A stretch of 64,000 bases of DNA, from assembly GCF_000400715.1 (NCBI RefSeq), contig NZ_KE007347.1, forward strand, positions 629,680 to 693,679, given 5' to 3'. Positions 45,005 through 53,684 of this stretch are shown here, piece by piece. The stretch is from Acinetobacter genomosp. 15BJ (GTDB lineage: Bacteria; Pseudomonadota; Gammaproteobacteria; Pseudomonadales; Moraxellaceae). The notes beneath the pieces are model-generated. The model had not been told where the DNA came from and did not search any database. It worked only from the letters and a program-made list of their open reading frames with translations. Position 1 is the stretch's first letter. Each line of letters starts with the position of its first letter. Made by a program: the position numbers and the translations under genes.

Positions 45005-46435
45005 ATGCAACATTATCTGAACTATGTGAATGGTCAGTGGCGAGATTCGGCACACCAATTTGATGTGATCAACCCTGCAACAGCTCATGTTTTTGCAACC
45101 ATAGCTCGAGCAAGTATCGAAGATGCAGATGCAGCAATGGCTGCAGCTAGAGGTTGTGTGAACAGTGGTGCATTAATTGATGTGCGTCCTGCACAACGTA
45201 CAACTTGGATGTTAAAAGCAGCAGAAGCGATTCGTGAAATTGCAGAAGAGGGTGCACTCATTCTATGTCGAGAAAATGGTAAGAATGTTAATACAGCACG
45301 TGAGGAATTCGATGAAGCAGCTCGCTATTTCGAATATTACGCAGGCATGGCCGATAAAATTGAAGGAATCTCAGTACCTTTAGGGAAGGATTATATCGAT
45401 TTTACTTCTTATATTCCTATGGGTGTATCCGTTCAGATTGTACCTTGGAACTTTCCTGTTTCGATCTGTGCACGTTCACTTGCACCAGCTTTAGCAGCTG
45501 GCAATGCGGTAGTGATTAAGTCACCTGAAGTTTCGCCGTTAGGTATGGTTCTACTGATTAAAGCGATTGAAAAAGCGGGTTTTCCACAAGGGGCAGTGAA
45601 CTTACTTTGTGGCAAAGGTTCAGAAGTCGGTACTCATTTAGTGAAACATCAAGAGACCAATCAGATTGTATTTACAGGTTCTGTTCCGACAGGGCAACGC
45701 ATTTTGAAAGATGCGGCTGAACGTGCGACACCTTCTGTAATGGAGTTGGGTGGTAAGTCAGCAGCAATCGCTTTTGCCGACGTTGATCTTGAGCAGTTAC
45801 TACGTAGCGTTAAAGTCGGAATTTTTTATAACTCAGGGCAAGTTTGTTCGGCCATGTCTCGGTTATTAGTACACCGTAGCCGTTATGAAGAAGTTAAGGC
45901 TGCTGTTATTCATCTGTCAGAAAGCCTAATAGTAGGCATTGGTGAAAGTAATGCGGAACTGACACCAGTTGTTTCTAAAGATCAGCAGCAACAGATTCTT
46001 GCCATGATTGATAAGGCGTGTGAAGAAGGTGCAAAAATCTTAACAGGTGGTAAAGCAGCAGATCTAGACGGCTATTTTGTCTTACCTACGATTATTGAAG
46101 CAAAAGCAGATATGTCGATTGCTCAGGAAGAAGTTTTTGGTCCTGTAATGGTAATTATGCCTTTCGATGATGAAGACGAAGCCGTTGCAATTGCTAATGG
46201 CACAGACTTCGGTCTTGTAGCTGGTGTGTTTGGTGAAAATCTAAATCAAACACTTCGAGTTGCAAATCGACTGATTGCAGGTCAGGTCTTTATTAACGAA
46301 TGGTTTGCAGGTGGTATTGAAACCCCATTTGGCGGTGTGGGCTTATCTGGTTTTGGTCGAGAAAAAGGGCAGGAAGCCATCTACAGCTATGTTCAAACAC
46401 GAAATATCGGTATCCGTTTGAAACATAGCGTGTAA
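45005..46435 (+). CDS. NAD(P)-dependent aldehyde dehydrogenase
   Basis: A 476-residue ALDH with the full active site: Glu247 in VMELGGKSA and Cys281 in NSGQVCSAM, plus VPWNFPVS and FTGSVPTG for cofactor binding. It oxidises an aldehyde to the acid. It begins 2 bases after the Rieske gene stop with GGAGG upstream, so the two are coupled. It most likely oxidises the aldehyde released by the oxygenase. It resembles the betaine-/gamma-aminobutyraldehyde dehydrogenase group in general layout, but specificity cannot be read. Confidence 0.9.
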   Translation: MQHYLNYVNGQWRDSAHQFDVINPATAHVFATIARASIEDADAAMAAARGCVNSGALIDVRPAQRTTWMLKAAEAIREIAEEGALILCRENGKNVNTAREEFDEAARYFEYYAGMADKIEGISVPLGKDYIDFTSYIPMGVSVQIVPWNFPVSICARSLAPALAAGNAVVIKSPEVSPLGMVLLIKAIEKAGFPQGAVNLLCGKGSEVGTHLVKHQETNQIVFTGSVPTGQRILKDAAERATPSVMELGGKSAAIAFADVDLEQLLRSVKVGIFYNSGQVCSAMSRLLVHRSRYEEVKAAVIHLSESLIVGIGESNAELTPVVSKDQQQQILAMIDKACEEGAKILTGGKAADLDGYFVLPTIIEAKADMSIAQEEVFGPVMVIMPFDDEDEAVAIANGTDFGLVAGVFGENLNQTLRVANRLIAGQVFINEWFAGGIETPFGGVGLSGFGREKGQEAIYSYVQTRNIGIRLKHSV

Positions 46436-46461
46436 TTTTTAGAAATAAGGAAATAGACAAG

Positions 46462-47814
46462 ATGAGAAAGTGGTTATGTATTGTCTGTGGCTGGATCTAT
46501 GATGAAGCGAAAGGCTGGCCTGATGATGGAATAGCACCTGGAACGAAATGGGAAGATATCCCTGATGACTGGATGTGCCCAGAGTGTCAGGTGGGTAAAG
46601 CTGATTTTGAAATGCTCGATATCACCGATGTTGAAGAGGACGAAATTCCTCAAGTAGCAGCTGCAGTTATTGAGCCAGTTGTAATTATTGGTAGTGGCCA
46701 TGCGGGTTATCAAGTTGCATCAGCTTTACGTGCCCAATCTGCTGACTTGTCTATTACTGTATTTACTGCTGATGATGGGGCTTTATATAGCAAACCCGCT
46801 TTATCTAATGCTTTAGCATTAGATAAAGATGGCGATAGTTTAGTCCGTGAGACAGCACTTAGTTGGGAACAACGCTTAAATATTCGTGTTTATCCACATA
46901 CGAAAGTGACTCACATTGATCGTGCTAATAAAAAGCTTCAAACCACAATTGGTGATTATCCTTACGGTAGGCTCGTACTCGCGACTGGCGCAACACCAGT
47001 CGTCATTCCTATTGATGGTGATTCTACGGCAACAATCAGTGTAAATGATCTAGCGGATTATCGCCGTTTCCGTCAGCAATTATCAAATAAACAGCATGTC
47101 ACAATTCTGGGGGATGGTCTGATTGGTTGTGAGTTCGCGAATGATTTAGCTGCACATGGTATCAAAGTTACAGTTGTCGGCCTTGGCAAATGGGCAATGG
47201 AGCGCCTTATTCCAGAACTTCTAGGCCATGCTCTACAAAATGCTCTAAGACATTTAGGCGTAGAGTGGAAATTACAAAATAGTATCCGTTCTATTCAATC
47301 TGCTCATGGCCGTTACCAGTTAAATCTACAAGATGGTCAATCCATTGAAACGGATTTGGTAATAAGTGCCGTGGGGTTGAGGCCCAATATTGCATTGGCT
47401 CAAGCAGCTGGACTAGAGACAGCACGTGGAGTTTGTACTGGTCTCGATCATCGTAGCAGTGATCCTGCGATTTTTGCTTTAGGTGATTGTGCAGAAGTGA
47501 ATGGCCAGTGGGCGCCTTATATCAATCCAATCACTCAAGCATTACCCGCTTTAGTGAATAATCTTTTAGGTCAGTCAACTAATGCAGATCTGAAATCAAC
47601 ACCAGTTTTAGTAAAAACTCCAATTTTACCGTTATCAGTCTTACCTGCAATGGGGACAGGTGAGTGGAGAGTGGAGCAACATGATGGAGAGTTAGCTGCT
47701 GGTTTCTACAATAAACAAGGTCAGTTAACAGGCTTTGCTTTACTCGGACGTCAATTGCAACACCATCGTGCTGAGTGGCTAGAAAAACTAGATTCATGTC
47801 CATCCACAGTTTAA
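46462..47814 (+). CDS. Rubredoxin-rubredoxin reductase fusion protein
   Basis: A 450-residue two-part electron carrier. Residues 1-52 are a complete rubredoxin with iron ligands Cys6-x2-Cys9 and Cys39-x2-Cys42 (CIVCG, CPEC). A short acidic linker leads to an NADH:rubredoxin reductase with FAD site [16 protein letters not shown] site [12 protein letters not shown] and the second FAD motif ALGDCAE. Known rubredoxin reductases feed alkane hydroxylases, and in Acinetobacter rubA and rubB are separate genes. Here the fusion lies in a Rieske oxygenase operon with AAGGA upstream, so it probably supplies the electrons. No other reductase is present in the cluster. Confidence 0.92.
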   Translation: MRKWLCIVCGWIYDEAKGWPDDGIAPGTKWEDIPDDWMCPECQVGKADFEMLDITDVEEDEIPQVAAAVIEPVVIIGSGHAGYQVASALRAQSADLSITVFTADDGALYSKPALSNALALDKDGDSLVRETALSWEQRLNIRVYPHTKVTHIDRANKKLQTTIGDYPYGRLVLATGATPVVIPIDGDSTATISVNDLADYRRFRQQLSNKQHVTILGDGLIGCEFANDLAAHGIKVTVVGLGKWAMERLIPELLGHALQNALRHLGVEWKLQNSIRSIQSAHGRYQLNLQDGQSIETDLVISAVGLRPNIALAQAAGLETARGVCTGLDHRSSDPAIFALGDCAEVNGQWAPYINPITQALPALVNNLLGQSTNADLKSTPVLVKTPILPLSVLPAMGTGEWRVEQHDGELAAGFYNKQGQLTGFALLGRQLQHHRAEWLEKLDSCPSTV

Positions 47815-47831
47815 GTTAAGGGAATAACCAA

Positions 47832-49148
47832 ATGATCGCTTTACCAAATGATGATCGCAGCTGTGGCTGGTATGCAGCACTACCTTCAGCAGGTGCTGCT
47901 AAAAAGCTAATCGGTCCAAAAAAAGCAGACTTTGCCATTATTGGAGCGGGTTTCGCAGGATTAGCAGCAGCCCGTAGATTGGCAGAACTCAAGCCGAATG
48001 CCCGCATTATTCTAGTGGATGCACAACGTGTAGCTGAAGGTGCTTCAGGACGCAATTCCGGCTTTGTGATTGATTTACCGCATAAATTTGCCTTAGCGCA
48101 CCCAGACCCATCACATAAGCAAAAGCTGCTGAGTTTAAACCGAGCTGCTATTGCTCAATTACAGGAGTTGGTCGAGAGCCATAATATTGATTGTCAGTGG
48201 TCTGCAGTTGGCAAATACCAAGGTGCTGTCGGAGAACGTGGAGAGGCGCATCTTGGTCACTTTGAACACTTGATGAAAGACTTAGGTGAACCCTATCGCT
48301 GGGTGGAAAAAGCAGAGCTGAAAAAAGTACTCGGGACTGATTTTTATAGTCGTGCAATTTTTACTCCCGGTTCCTACTTAATGCAGCCAGCAGCATTGGT
48401 AAGAGGTATGGGGGATAATTTACCGGCTAATGTTGAATTATTAGAGCATTCACCAATCCGTGATTTGAAAAGAAATAATAAACAATGGGTATTAGAAGGT
48501 GATCATGGCCTGATCACCACGTCAAAAGTACTTTTAGCAACCAGTATTTTCACGCGTGAATTTGGATATTTGAAAAATCGCTTATTACCCGTCATGACCT
48601 TCGCGAGTTGGACGCGCCCACTGACAGACCAAGAAATGAATATTTATCTGGGTGAGTTAGATTGGGGACTAACACCAGCAGATCATGCTGGAACGACATT
48701 ACGTATGACGGCAGATCGTCGTATCTTGATCCGTAATACTTATAAACATGTACCGAAATATGGTGCCAATGTGAGTGATGATAATCGTCACTGGATACAG
48801 GCTGATCATCGCAAAGCCTTTTTAGACCGTTATCCAGAGTTAGCTGATGTGCCATTTACACATACATGGGGTGGTGTTTATGCGATTTCTCGTAATTTCA
48901 CCAATTTCTTTGGTGAATTAGAAGATGGTGTTTATGCAAGTGCTTGTGACAATGGAGTCGGGGCTGCCTGGGGAACAATTTCAGGAACGCTATTAGCTGA
49001 CTTGGTTGTGGGAGCTGATTCTCAGGCTTTAAGTGATATTCAATATGTAACAGGGATGCCAAGTTTAAATCCACCAGAACCATTTTTAGGCTTGGGGGTG
49101 AGAACGCGGATTAGGTTTGAAAAATGGCGTAGCCGTAGTGAATTGTAG
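47832..49148 (+). CDS. FAD-dependent oxidoreductase (DAO family)
   Basis: A 438-residue flavoprotein of the D-amino-acid/glycine oxidase-like family. The N-terminal dinucleotide fold is AIIGAGFAGLAAARRLAE, followed by ASGRNSGFVID, where the family often binds FAD. The C-terminal GVGAAWGTISGTLLAD closes the FAD site. The layout resembles gamma-glutamylputrescine and sarcosine/dimethylglycine-type amine oxidases. In this cluster it may oxidise a secondary or tertiary amine left after the oxygenase step. That is inference. It follows the fusion gene by 17 bases with AAGGGA upstream. Confidence 0.85.
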   Translation: MIALPNDDRSCGWYAALPSAGAAKKLIGPKKADFAIIGAGFAGLAAARRLAELKPNARIILVDAQRVAEGASGRNSGFVIDLPHKFALAHPDPSHKQKLLSLNRAAIAQLQELVESHNIDCQWSAVGKYQGAVGERGEAHLGHFEHLMKDLGEPYRWVEKAELKKVLGTDFYSRAIFTPGSYLMQPAALVRGMGDNLPANVELLEHSPIRDLKRNNKQWVLEGDHGLITTSKVLLATSIFTREFGYLKNRLLPVMTFASWTRPLTDQEMNIYLGELDWGLTPADHAGTTLRMTADRRILIRNTYKHVPKYGANVSDDNRHWIQADHRKAFLDRYPELADVPFTHTWGGVYAISRNFTNFFGELEDGVYASACDNGVGAAWGTISGTLLADLVVGADSQALSDIQYVTGMPSLNPPEPFLGLGVRTRIRFEKWRSRSEL

Positions 49149-49159
49149 GGAAATGAAGA

Positions 49160-49513
49160 ATGAGTGAAGTTCGTTTAGTCGATAGTAATCAACTGATTTT
49201 TAAGTTGCGTGGTGAAACACCTCACGGTACTGCTTATGTTGCCAGAGCATTAGGAGCAGATGTTTCTCCAAATATGGGTATTGGTTTTGCACGTTGGGAA
49301 GGTGCGGAAGTGAGTTGGAAATTACTTTATGACGAAGTCATTTTTGTCATTGAAGGCTGTTTTGAACTCACTGCAAATGGACAAAAGTATTCGGTTCGTC
49401 CTGGGCAGATGTTGTGGATTCCCGAGGGTACAGAACTTATTTATGGTGGGCATGCCTGCTTTGGTTATGTAGTATACCCAGGCAATTGGAAAGAAATACA
49501 CGGTTTATCTTGA
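49160..49513 (+). CDS. Cupin-domain protein, EutQ-like
   Basis: A 117-residue single cupin. It has LLYDEVIFVIEGCFELTANG and RPGQMLWIPEGTELIYGGHA, a pattern like the ethanolamine-utilisation cupin EutQ. The usual His pair of cupin motif 1 is replaced (DEVIFVIEG), so metal binding is doubtful. It is 11 bases after the flavoprotein gene and in its operon. The role is unknown: an isomerase, a small-molecule sensor or a structural partner are possible. Confidence 0.8.
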   Translation: MSEVRLVDSNQLIFKLRGETPHGTAYVARALGADVSPNMGIGFARWEGAEVSWKLLYDEVIFVIEGCFELTANGQKYSVRPGQMLWIPEGTELIYGGHACFGYVVYPGNWKEIHGLS

Positions 49514-49657
49514 ACTTAACTTCATTAACTTTAAGCTGAAAATTAATTTTAAGTGTTTGTTTTTTAGATTATGACTCAGATGAGCAAAATCTCTTAATTA
49601 AAAATGAGGGAGAAATAACCACAGATTTCTCTCCAATATCTATACAAGGAGATATGA

Positions 49658-50833
49658 ATGCATAACGTATTTAGTAAATTAAGTGTAGGATTATTTGCAG
49701 CTGGGGTGACATTTCCTAGTTTTGCAGCAATGACTTTGGGTGACCCAAAAACGGATACAGGCGCTTTAACGGTTTCAGGTGCATTGCGAGCCAAATATAA
49801 TTATAAAGATTATGGGCCAAATATTGACTCGGATAACAGTATCAAGTTTGATGCTGCGATTGTGAATATCGCTTATGAATCACCTAAAGTATTTGGGAAT
49901 GTACAGTGGCGTTGTTATCAATGGTCTGAATTATGTGATTTTTCAACTTTAGTGTCGGCCTATGCGGGTTATCGTTTAAACAGTACAGATCACATTACAC
50001 TTGGTTTACAGCCTGTACCTTTTGGTCCTAGTCGGTTTTGGGATAGCAGCTTTTATGCAGGTCTCAATTATACAATGGGGCTACAAGATGTACTCAATTT
50101 AGGAGTTAATTATCATACTGAATTGCCTTCAGCCACGAAGATTGATTTAGCATACTTTGTCCGTGATGGTGGTCATTATATTGGGACAGCAGATAAAGCT
50201 ACGGCTCGTTATTCCGCCAACATGGTAAAAACCAATGGCTCCGAAATGACAAGCTTAAAAGAAAAAAATATGTTTGTAATGAGAGCCAAACAAGAGCTTA
50301 GCTTTTTCAATAATGATGACTTAGATATGGCTGTTGGCGGAAGTTACTGGTATTCAACGCTTGAGAATCAACAGAATCATAAAGAGGGCAATCGTAAAGC
50401 TTGGTCATTATTTAATACGCTCAACTATCAGAACTTGGGAATAACCCTGACTGCTGGACAGATCAAAATAGACAATAAAGATCCAATTTCTAATTATTCG
50501 ACATTTGGTTCATTTGACACCGCGTACAACATCGCAAATAGTGGCACTTTTTATTCAGTCGATGTGAACTATACGTTTAAGGACGTCATAAATGGCCTGA
50601 ATGTTACGCCTTATGTGGTCTTAAGCGGATTGAGTAAAGATGAGCAGAATTATAAAAACTCTCAACGTAATATCATTGGCGCAGCTTGGAACTATAAGCA
50701 GATTTCGCTTTATTCAGAATATATCACCAGTAAAAATGACCCATTTATTGGGGGAACCACAAACTCATTGGCTGGCGGTGATGACGGACGGTGGAACAAG
50801 TTGTTGAATGTCATGTTTGTTTATAATTTTTAA
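49658..50833 (+). CDS. Outer-membrane porin-like protein
   Basis: A 391-residue precursor with a signal peptide (cleavage near SFAAMT) followed by alternating amphipathic beta strands and many Tyr/Asn/Asp turns. It ends in Phe (FVYNF), the outer-membrane barrel signature. It contains an unusual Cys pair (WRCYQWSELC). It resembles the porin-like proteins that accompany catabolic operons and probably lets the amine into the periplasm. An AGGAGA site precedes the ATG at 49658; the ATG four bases earlier hits a stop at once. It is 144 bases from the cupin and may have its own promoter. Confidence 0.85.
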   Translation: MHNVFSKLSVGLFAAGVTFPSFAAMTLGDPKTDTGALTVSGALRAKYNYKDYGPNIDSDNSIKFDAAIVNIAYESPKVFGNVQWRCYQWSELCDFSTLVSAYAGYRLNSTDHITLGLQPVPFGPSRFWDSSFYAGLNYTMGLQDVLNLGVNYHTELPSATKIDLAYFVRDGGHYIGTADKATARYSANMVKTNGSEMTSLKEKNMFVMRAKQELSFFNNDDLDMAVGGSYWYSTLENQQNHKEGNRKAWSLFNTLNYQNLGITLTAGQIKIDNKDPISNYSTFGSFDTAYNIANSGTFYSVDVNYTFKDVINGLNVTPYVVLSGLSKDEQNYKNSQRNIIGAAWNYKQISLYSEYITSKNDPFIGGTTNSLAGGDDGRWNKLLNVMFVYNF

Positions 50834-50913
50834 TCATTTGCATACAAGCATATAAATTCAATCTTTCGTAGAAAGCTGATTAACTTATAGAAGACTCATT
50901 GGAGTATGGGGAG

Positions 50914-51531
50914 ATGACATCTTCTTATTTGAGCACATTTCTCTTATTTTTCTCATTGTTAAATCCATTTCTGATGAGTGTCTATATGATTGGATTAATT
51001 CGACATACAGAGACCAAAATATTTAATCGTGCACTGATACAAGGTGGGCTGATTGCTTATGTTGTGTTTTTACTTTTTGCTTGGGGAGGTGAAGCAATTT
51101 TTAGTAAGTATTTAAATGTACGGTTTGAATCGTTCCAGATATTTGGTGGCCTTATTTTTTTGGTCATTGGCTATCGCTATGTTTTCCAAGGGGCAGATAC
51201 GATTGGTGAAATGCGGGGTGCTCCAGAACATCTAGCGGGTACAGTCGCTATGCCTTTTATGATTGGGCCTGGAACAATCAGTGCTGCTGTTGTAACAGGT
51301 ATGAGTATGTCAATTGCTGAGGCAGCAATCGTGATTGCATGTACGCTATTTTTAACATGTAGTGTATTAATCGTAATGAAACTCTCGCATGATCATTTGC
51401 GTTATAAGCATGCCAAATATATTGATCGCTATTTCGATATTGTTGGTCGACTTGCTGCACTGCTTGTTGGCACAATTGCAATTGATATGATTGTGAATGG
51501 AGTTACCAGATTAGTGATGAAAACGGGGTAG
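50914..51531 (+). CDS. MarC-family integral membrane protein
   Basis: A 205-residue protein with six hydrophobic helices and MarC-type segments FSLLNPFLMSVYMIGL near the start and AMPFMIGPGTISAAVV in the middle. The family's function is not settled, despite the historical multiple-antibiotic-resistance name. The start at 50914 follows GGAGT at the right distance; an in-frame TTG at 50899 is less likely. It is the last gene before the right direct repeat, and its role in the amine pathway is unknown. Confidence 0.85.
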   Translation: MTSSYLSTFLLFFSLLNPFLMSVYMIGLIRHTETKIFNRALIQGGLIAYVVFLLFAWGGEAIFSKYLNVRFESFQIFGGLIFLVIGYRYVFQGADTIGEMRGAPEHLAGTVAMPFMIGPGTISAAVVTGMSMSIAEAAIVIACTLFLTCSVLIVMKLSHDHLRYKHAKYIDRYFDIVGRLAALLVGTIAIDMIVNGVTRLVMKTG

Positions 51532-51539
51532 CTGATTTG

Positions 51540-51598
51540 ACCCGAATGCTATGTTTTATGATAGGAAAATTATTTTGAATGAGAAATAGCATTTGGGT
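51540..51598. repeat. 13-bp inverted repeat enclosing the right direct repeat
   Basis: Arms ACCCGAATGCTAT and ATAGCATTTGGGT are separated by 33 bases that are almost exactly the direct repeat. It is not a standard terminator, because the loop is long and no T-run follows. It may be a recombination site, or a terminator-like hairpin of the pre-insertion locus. Confidence 0.7.
51554..51586. repeat. Right copy of the 33-bp direct repeat
   Basis: This is identical to 40343-40375. Here it fills the loop between two 13-bp inverted-repeat arms (51540-51552, ACCCGAATGCTAT, and 51586-51598, ATAGCATTTGGGT), which pair at 12 of 13 positions plus one G-T. The left copy lacks these arms. Confidence 0.95.
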
Positions 51599-51711
51599 GT
51601 TCTCTTCGTTGGTATTATTACTGCAATCGTTAGTCGCCATAATAGTGCTGACATTCTGCATAAGACTTCAAATAACTTAGTCCAGATAAAATATTGCAAA
51701 GGTATTAAATC

Positions 51712-52179
51712 ATGATTGAGAGTTTAAATTTAGCGCCCATAGTCGGTGTTGGCGTGATGATATTTGATGATACAGATCAGGTCTTGTTGGGCTTACGTAT
51801 TAAAGTCGGTGAAAAGGCTTCTTGGTGTTTTCCTAGTGGAAAAATTGAAGCTGGTGAAAGGTATGAACAATCAGCGCTAAGAGAAGTAAATGAAGAAACA
51901 GGCTTAAAATTAGAAGATTTGAATATTAAACCATTTACGTTACTTATTGATCAGTCTTCGCCGGTTGTAAATACCACTGTAGGACTGTCTTGTCAGTTAC
52001 ACGATAACAAGATGAAAGCGCAAATTGTTGTCACCGAACCAGATATTTTTGATAGATGGTCATGGTTTAGCTTATCAGACTTACCCTCTAATTTATTTCC
52101 GGCATCTGAAGCCATGTTAAATGTTTGGAAAGAAGAAAAGCTACTTGAGTCATGGGTTTCTTATCCGATAATGGCCTGA
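51712..52179 (+). CDS. Nudix hydrolase
   Basis: A 155-residue Nudix protein. The Nudix box is GKIEAGERYEQSALREVNEETGL (G-x5-E-x7-RE-x2-EE-x-G). It hydrolyses nucleoside diphosphate-linked compounds with Mg2+. The upstream VGVGVMIFDDTDQVLLGLR and the downstream FDRWSWFSLSDLP layout resemble the MutT/NudG type, but substrate is unknown. It lies just outside the right direct repeat, in the resumed chromosomal backbone. Confidence 0.9.
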   Translation: MIESLNLAPIVGVGVMIFDDTDQVLLGLRIKVGEKASWCFPSGKIEAGERYEQSALREVNEETGLKLEDLNIKPFTLLIDQSSPVVNTTVGLSCQLHDNKMKAQIVVTEPDIFDRWSWFSLSDLPSNLFPASEAMLNVWKEEKLLESWVSYPIMA

Positions 52180-52513
52180 GATCACCATAGACCATGATTT
52201 ACTCTGGTTAATATATGATTTATAAGGTTTTTTTAAAATATAAACCTTGGAGCTAGGGCCATTGCAAAAAGCGGTTTTATGAGACGCGAAAATAAATAAT
52301 GATGATTGGATTTTATTCATATAGAAATGAACGTAGATTCTATATTCGGATTTATATTCATCAAATGAATTATTCGAGGTGGTTTAGAGGTATGATGCTT
52401 GGATACAAGCCAGTATGAATGATGAAAGCGTATATGTTTGGATGCGAGTTAAAGCTTCAAATAGAAAGATATAAGCCGTTATTTCAGGCTTAGCCAACGA
52501 ATAAAATGAATCA
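52180..52513. other. Intergenic stretch
   Basis: About 330 AT-rich bases between the Nudix and MFS genes. I see no ORF with coding character, no terminator and no clear repeat. The MFS gene has only a weak ribosome-binding site. Confidence 0.5.
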
Positions 52514-53683
52514 ATGCCATCACTGACCATCAATACCAGACTCGCAGGTTTCTACTTCTTCTACTATGCCATAGTCGGTACATTCATGCCGTATTGGAAC
52601 CTGTATCTACAAGATCAGGGTTTCAATTATCAAGAGATTGGTATTCTTTCTTCAATTGCGATTATCACCCGTTTTTTTGCACCATTGATTTGGGGCTGGA
52701 TTGCAGATAAATCAGGTAAACGAATGCTTTTAGTTCGAATTGCGACATGGATGGAAGCCTGTATCTGGTTCGCCATCTTCGTAATTCCGAATAGTTTCCA
52801 ATCAGTGGCTTTACTGATGTTGATTTTCAGCTTCTTTCAAAATGCCATCTTGGCGCAGTTTGAAGGGGTGACTTTATTCTGGTTAGGTGAAAAACGTGCT
52901 GAACTCTATGGCAAAGTGCGTAAATGGGGTTCAGTTGGCTTTATTGTCGGTGTGTTTGTCATAGGGGCTTTGTTGGAGGTTATTCCAATCTCAATGTTGC
53001 CGATTTTACTTCTATCTATTTCATTCCTAGCTTTTCTCTGGTCGTTTACAATCAAAGAACCAGAGCATGCGCCAAGCTCTCAGAAAACACTTGAACCACT
53101 GCTGCCGATTTTAAAACGGCCCATCGTCGCGGCATTTTTCAGCATTGAATTTATTTTACTGTTCTCATTGGCGCCGTTTTATAGCTTCTATAGTAACTTC
53201 CTCAAAGAGATTGGTTTTAGCACCACACAAATCGGTAGTTTATGGGCGATGGGGGTGATTGCTGAAATTGTGATGTTTGCGGTGGCACAAAAGCTGTTTT
53301 TTACTCGCTTTTCTTGGCGAACATTGGTGGTGATTTGCTTAGTGTTGACCAGTTTCCGTTGGTTCTTGGTTGGTATCTTAGAGACCAACTATATTGGACA
53401 GTTACTTGCTCAATGTTTGCATGCCTTTAGTTTTGGCCTGTTCCACCTGATTGCTATGAAAGTGATTTTCCAGAACTTTACACCAGAGCAGCAAGGCCGA
53501 GGACAGGCGTTGTATAGCACCATGTGGGGCTTAGGGGTGGCATCTGGAAGTTTGTTGGCAGGGCACTATTGGCAAATCTTTTCAGGTGCGACAATTTTCT
53601 ACTGTGCCAGTGTGGTGGTCTTGTTTGGTTTATTGCTGGTACTATGGCTGCCGAATCACGTGGAAACAACAGCCAAAAGTTAA
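52514..53683 (+). CDS. MFS transporter (LacY/HcaT-like)
   Basis: A 389-residue 12-helix major facilitator with the N-terminal FYFFYYAIVGTFMPYWNLYLQ segment and the loop 2-3 motif WGWIADKSGKRML, plus GKVRKWGSVGFIVG typical of the nucleoside:H+/3-phenylpropionate permease branch. It moves a small organic substrate with protons at the inner membrane. Substrate unknown. It is convergent with the amidase gene; the two stops are one base apart, with no room for a separate terminator. Confidence 0.87.
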   Translation: MPSLTINTRLAGFYFFYYAIVGTFMPYWNLYLQDQGFNYQEIGILSSIAIITRFFAPLIWGWIADKSGKRMLLVRIATWMEACIWFAIFVIPNSFQSVALLMLIFSFFQNAILAQFEGVTLFWLGEKRAELYGKVRKWGSVGFIVGVFVIGALLEVIPISMLPILLLSISFLAFLWSFTIKEPEHAPSSQKTLEPLLPILKRPIVAAFFSIEFILLFSLAPFYSFYSNFLKEIGFSTTQIGSLWAMGVIAEIVMFAVAQKLFFTRFSWRTLVVICLVLTSFRWFLVGILETNYIGQLLAQCLHAFSFGLFHLIAMKVIFQNFTPEQQGRGQALYSTMWGLGVASGSLLAGHYWQIFSGATIFYCASVVVLFGLLLVLWLPNHVETTAKS

Positions 53684-53684
53684 G

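Noticed and set aside
50914..51531. Treating MarC as an antibiotic-resistance gene
   Set aside because: The family name is historical; sequence and context give no support for a resistance role.
40376..51553. Insertion sequence or integrase inside the repeat-bounded island
   Set aside because: I looked for a transposase or recombinase on both strands and found none; every sizeable gene is assigned to another family.
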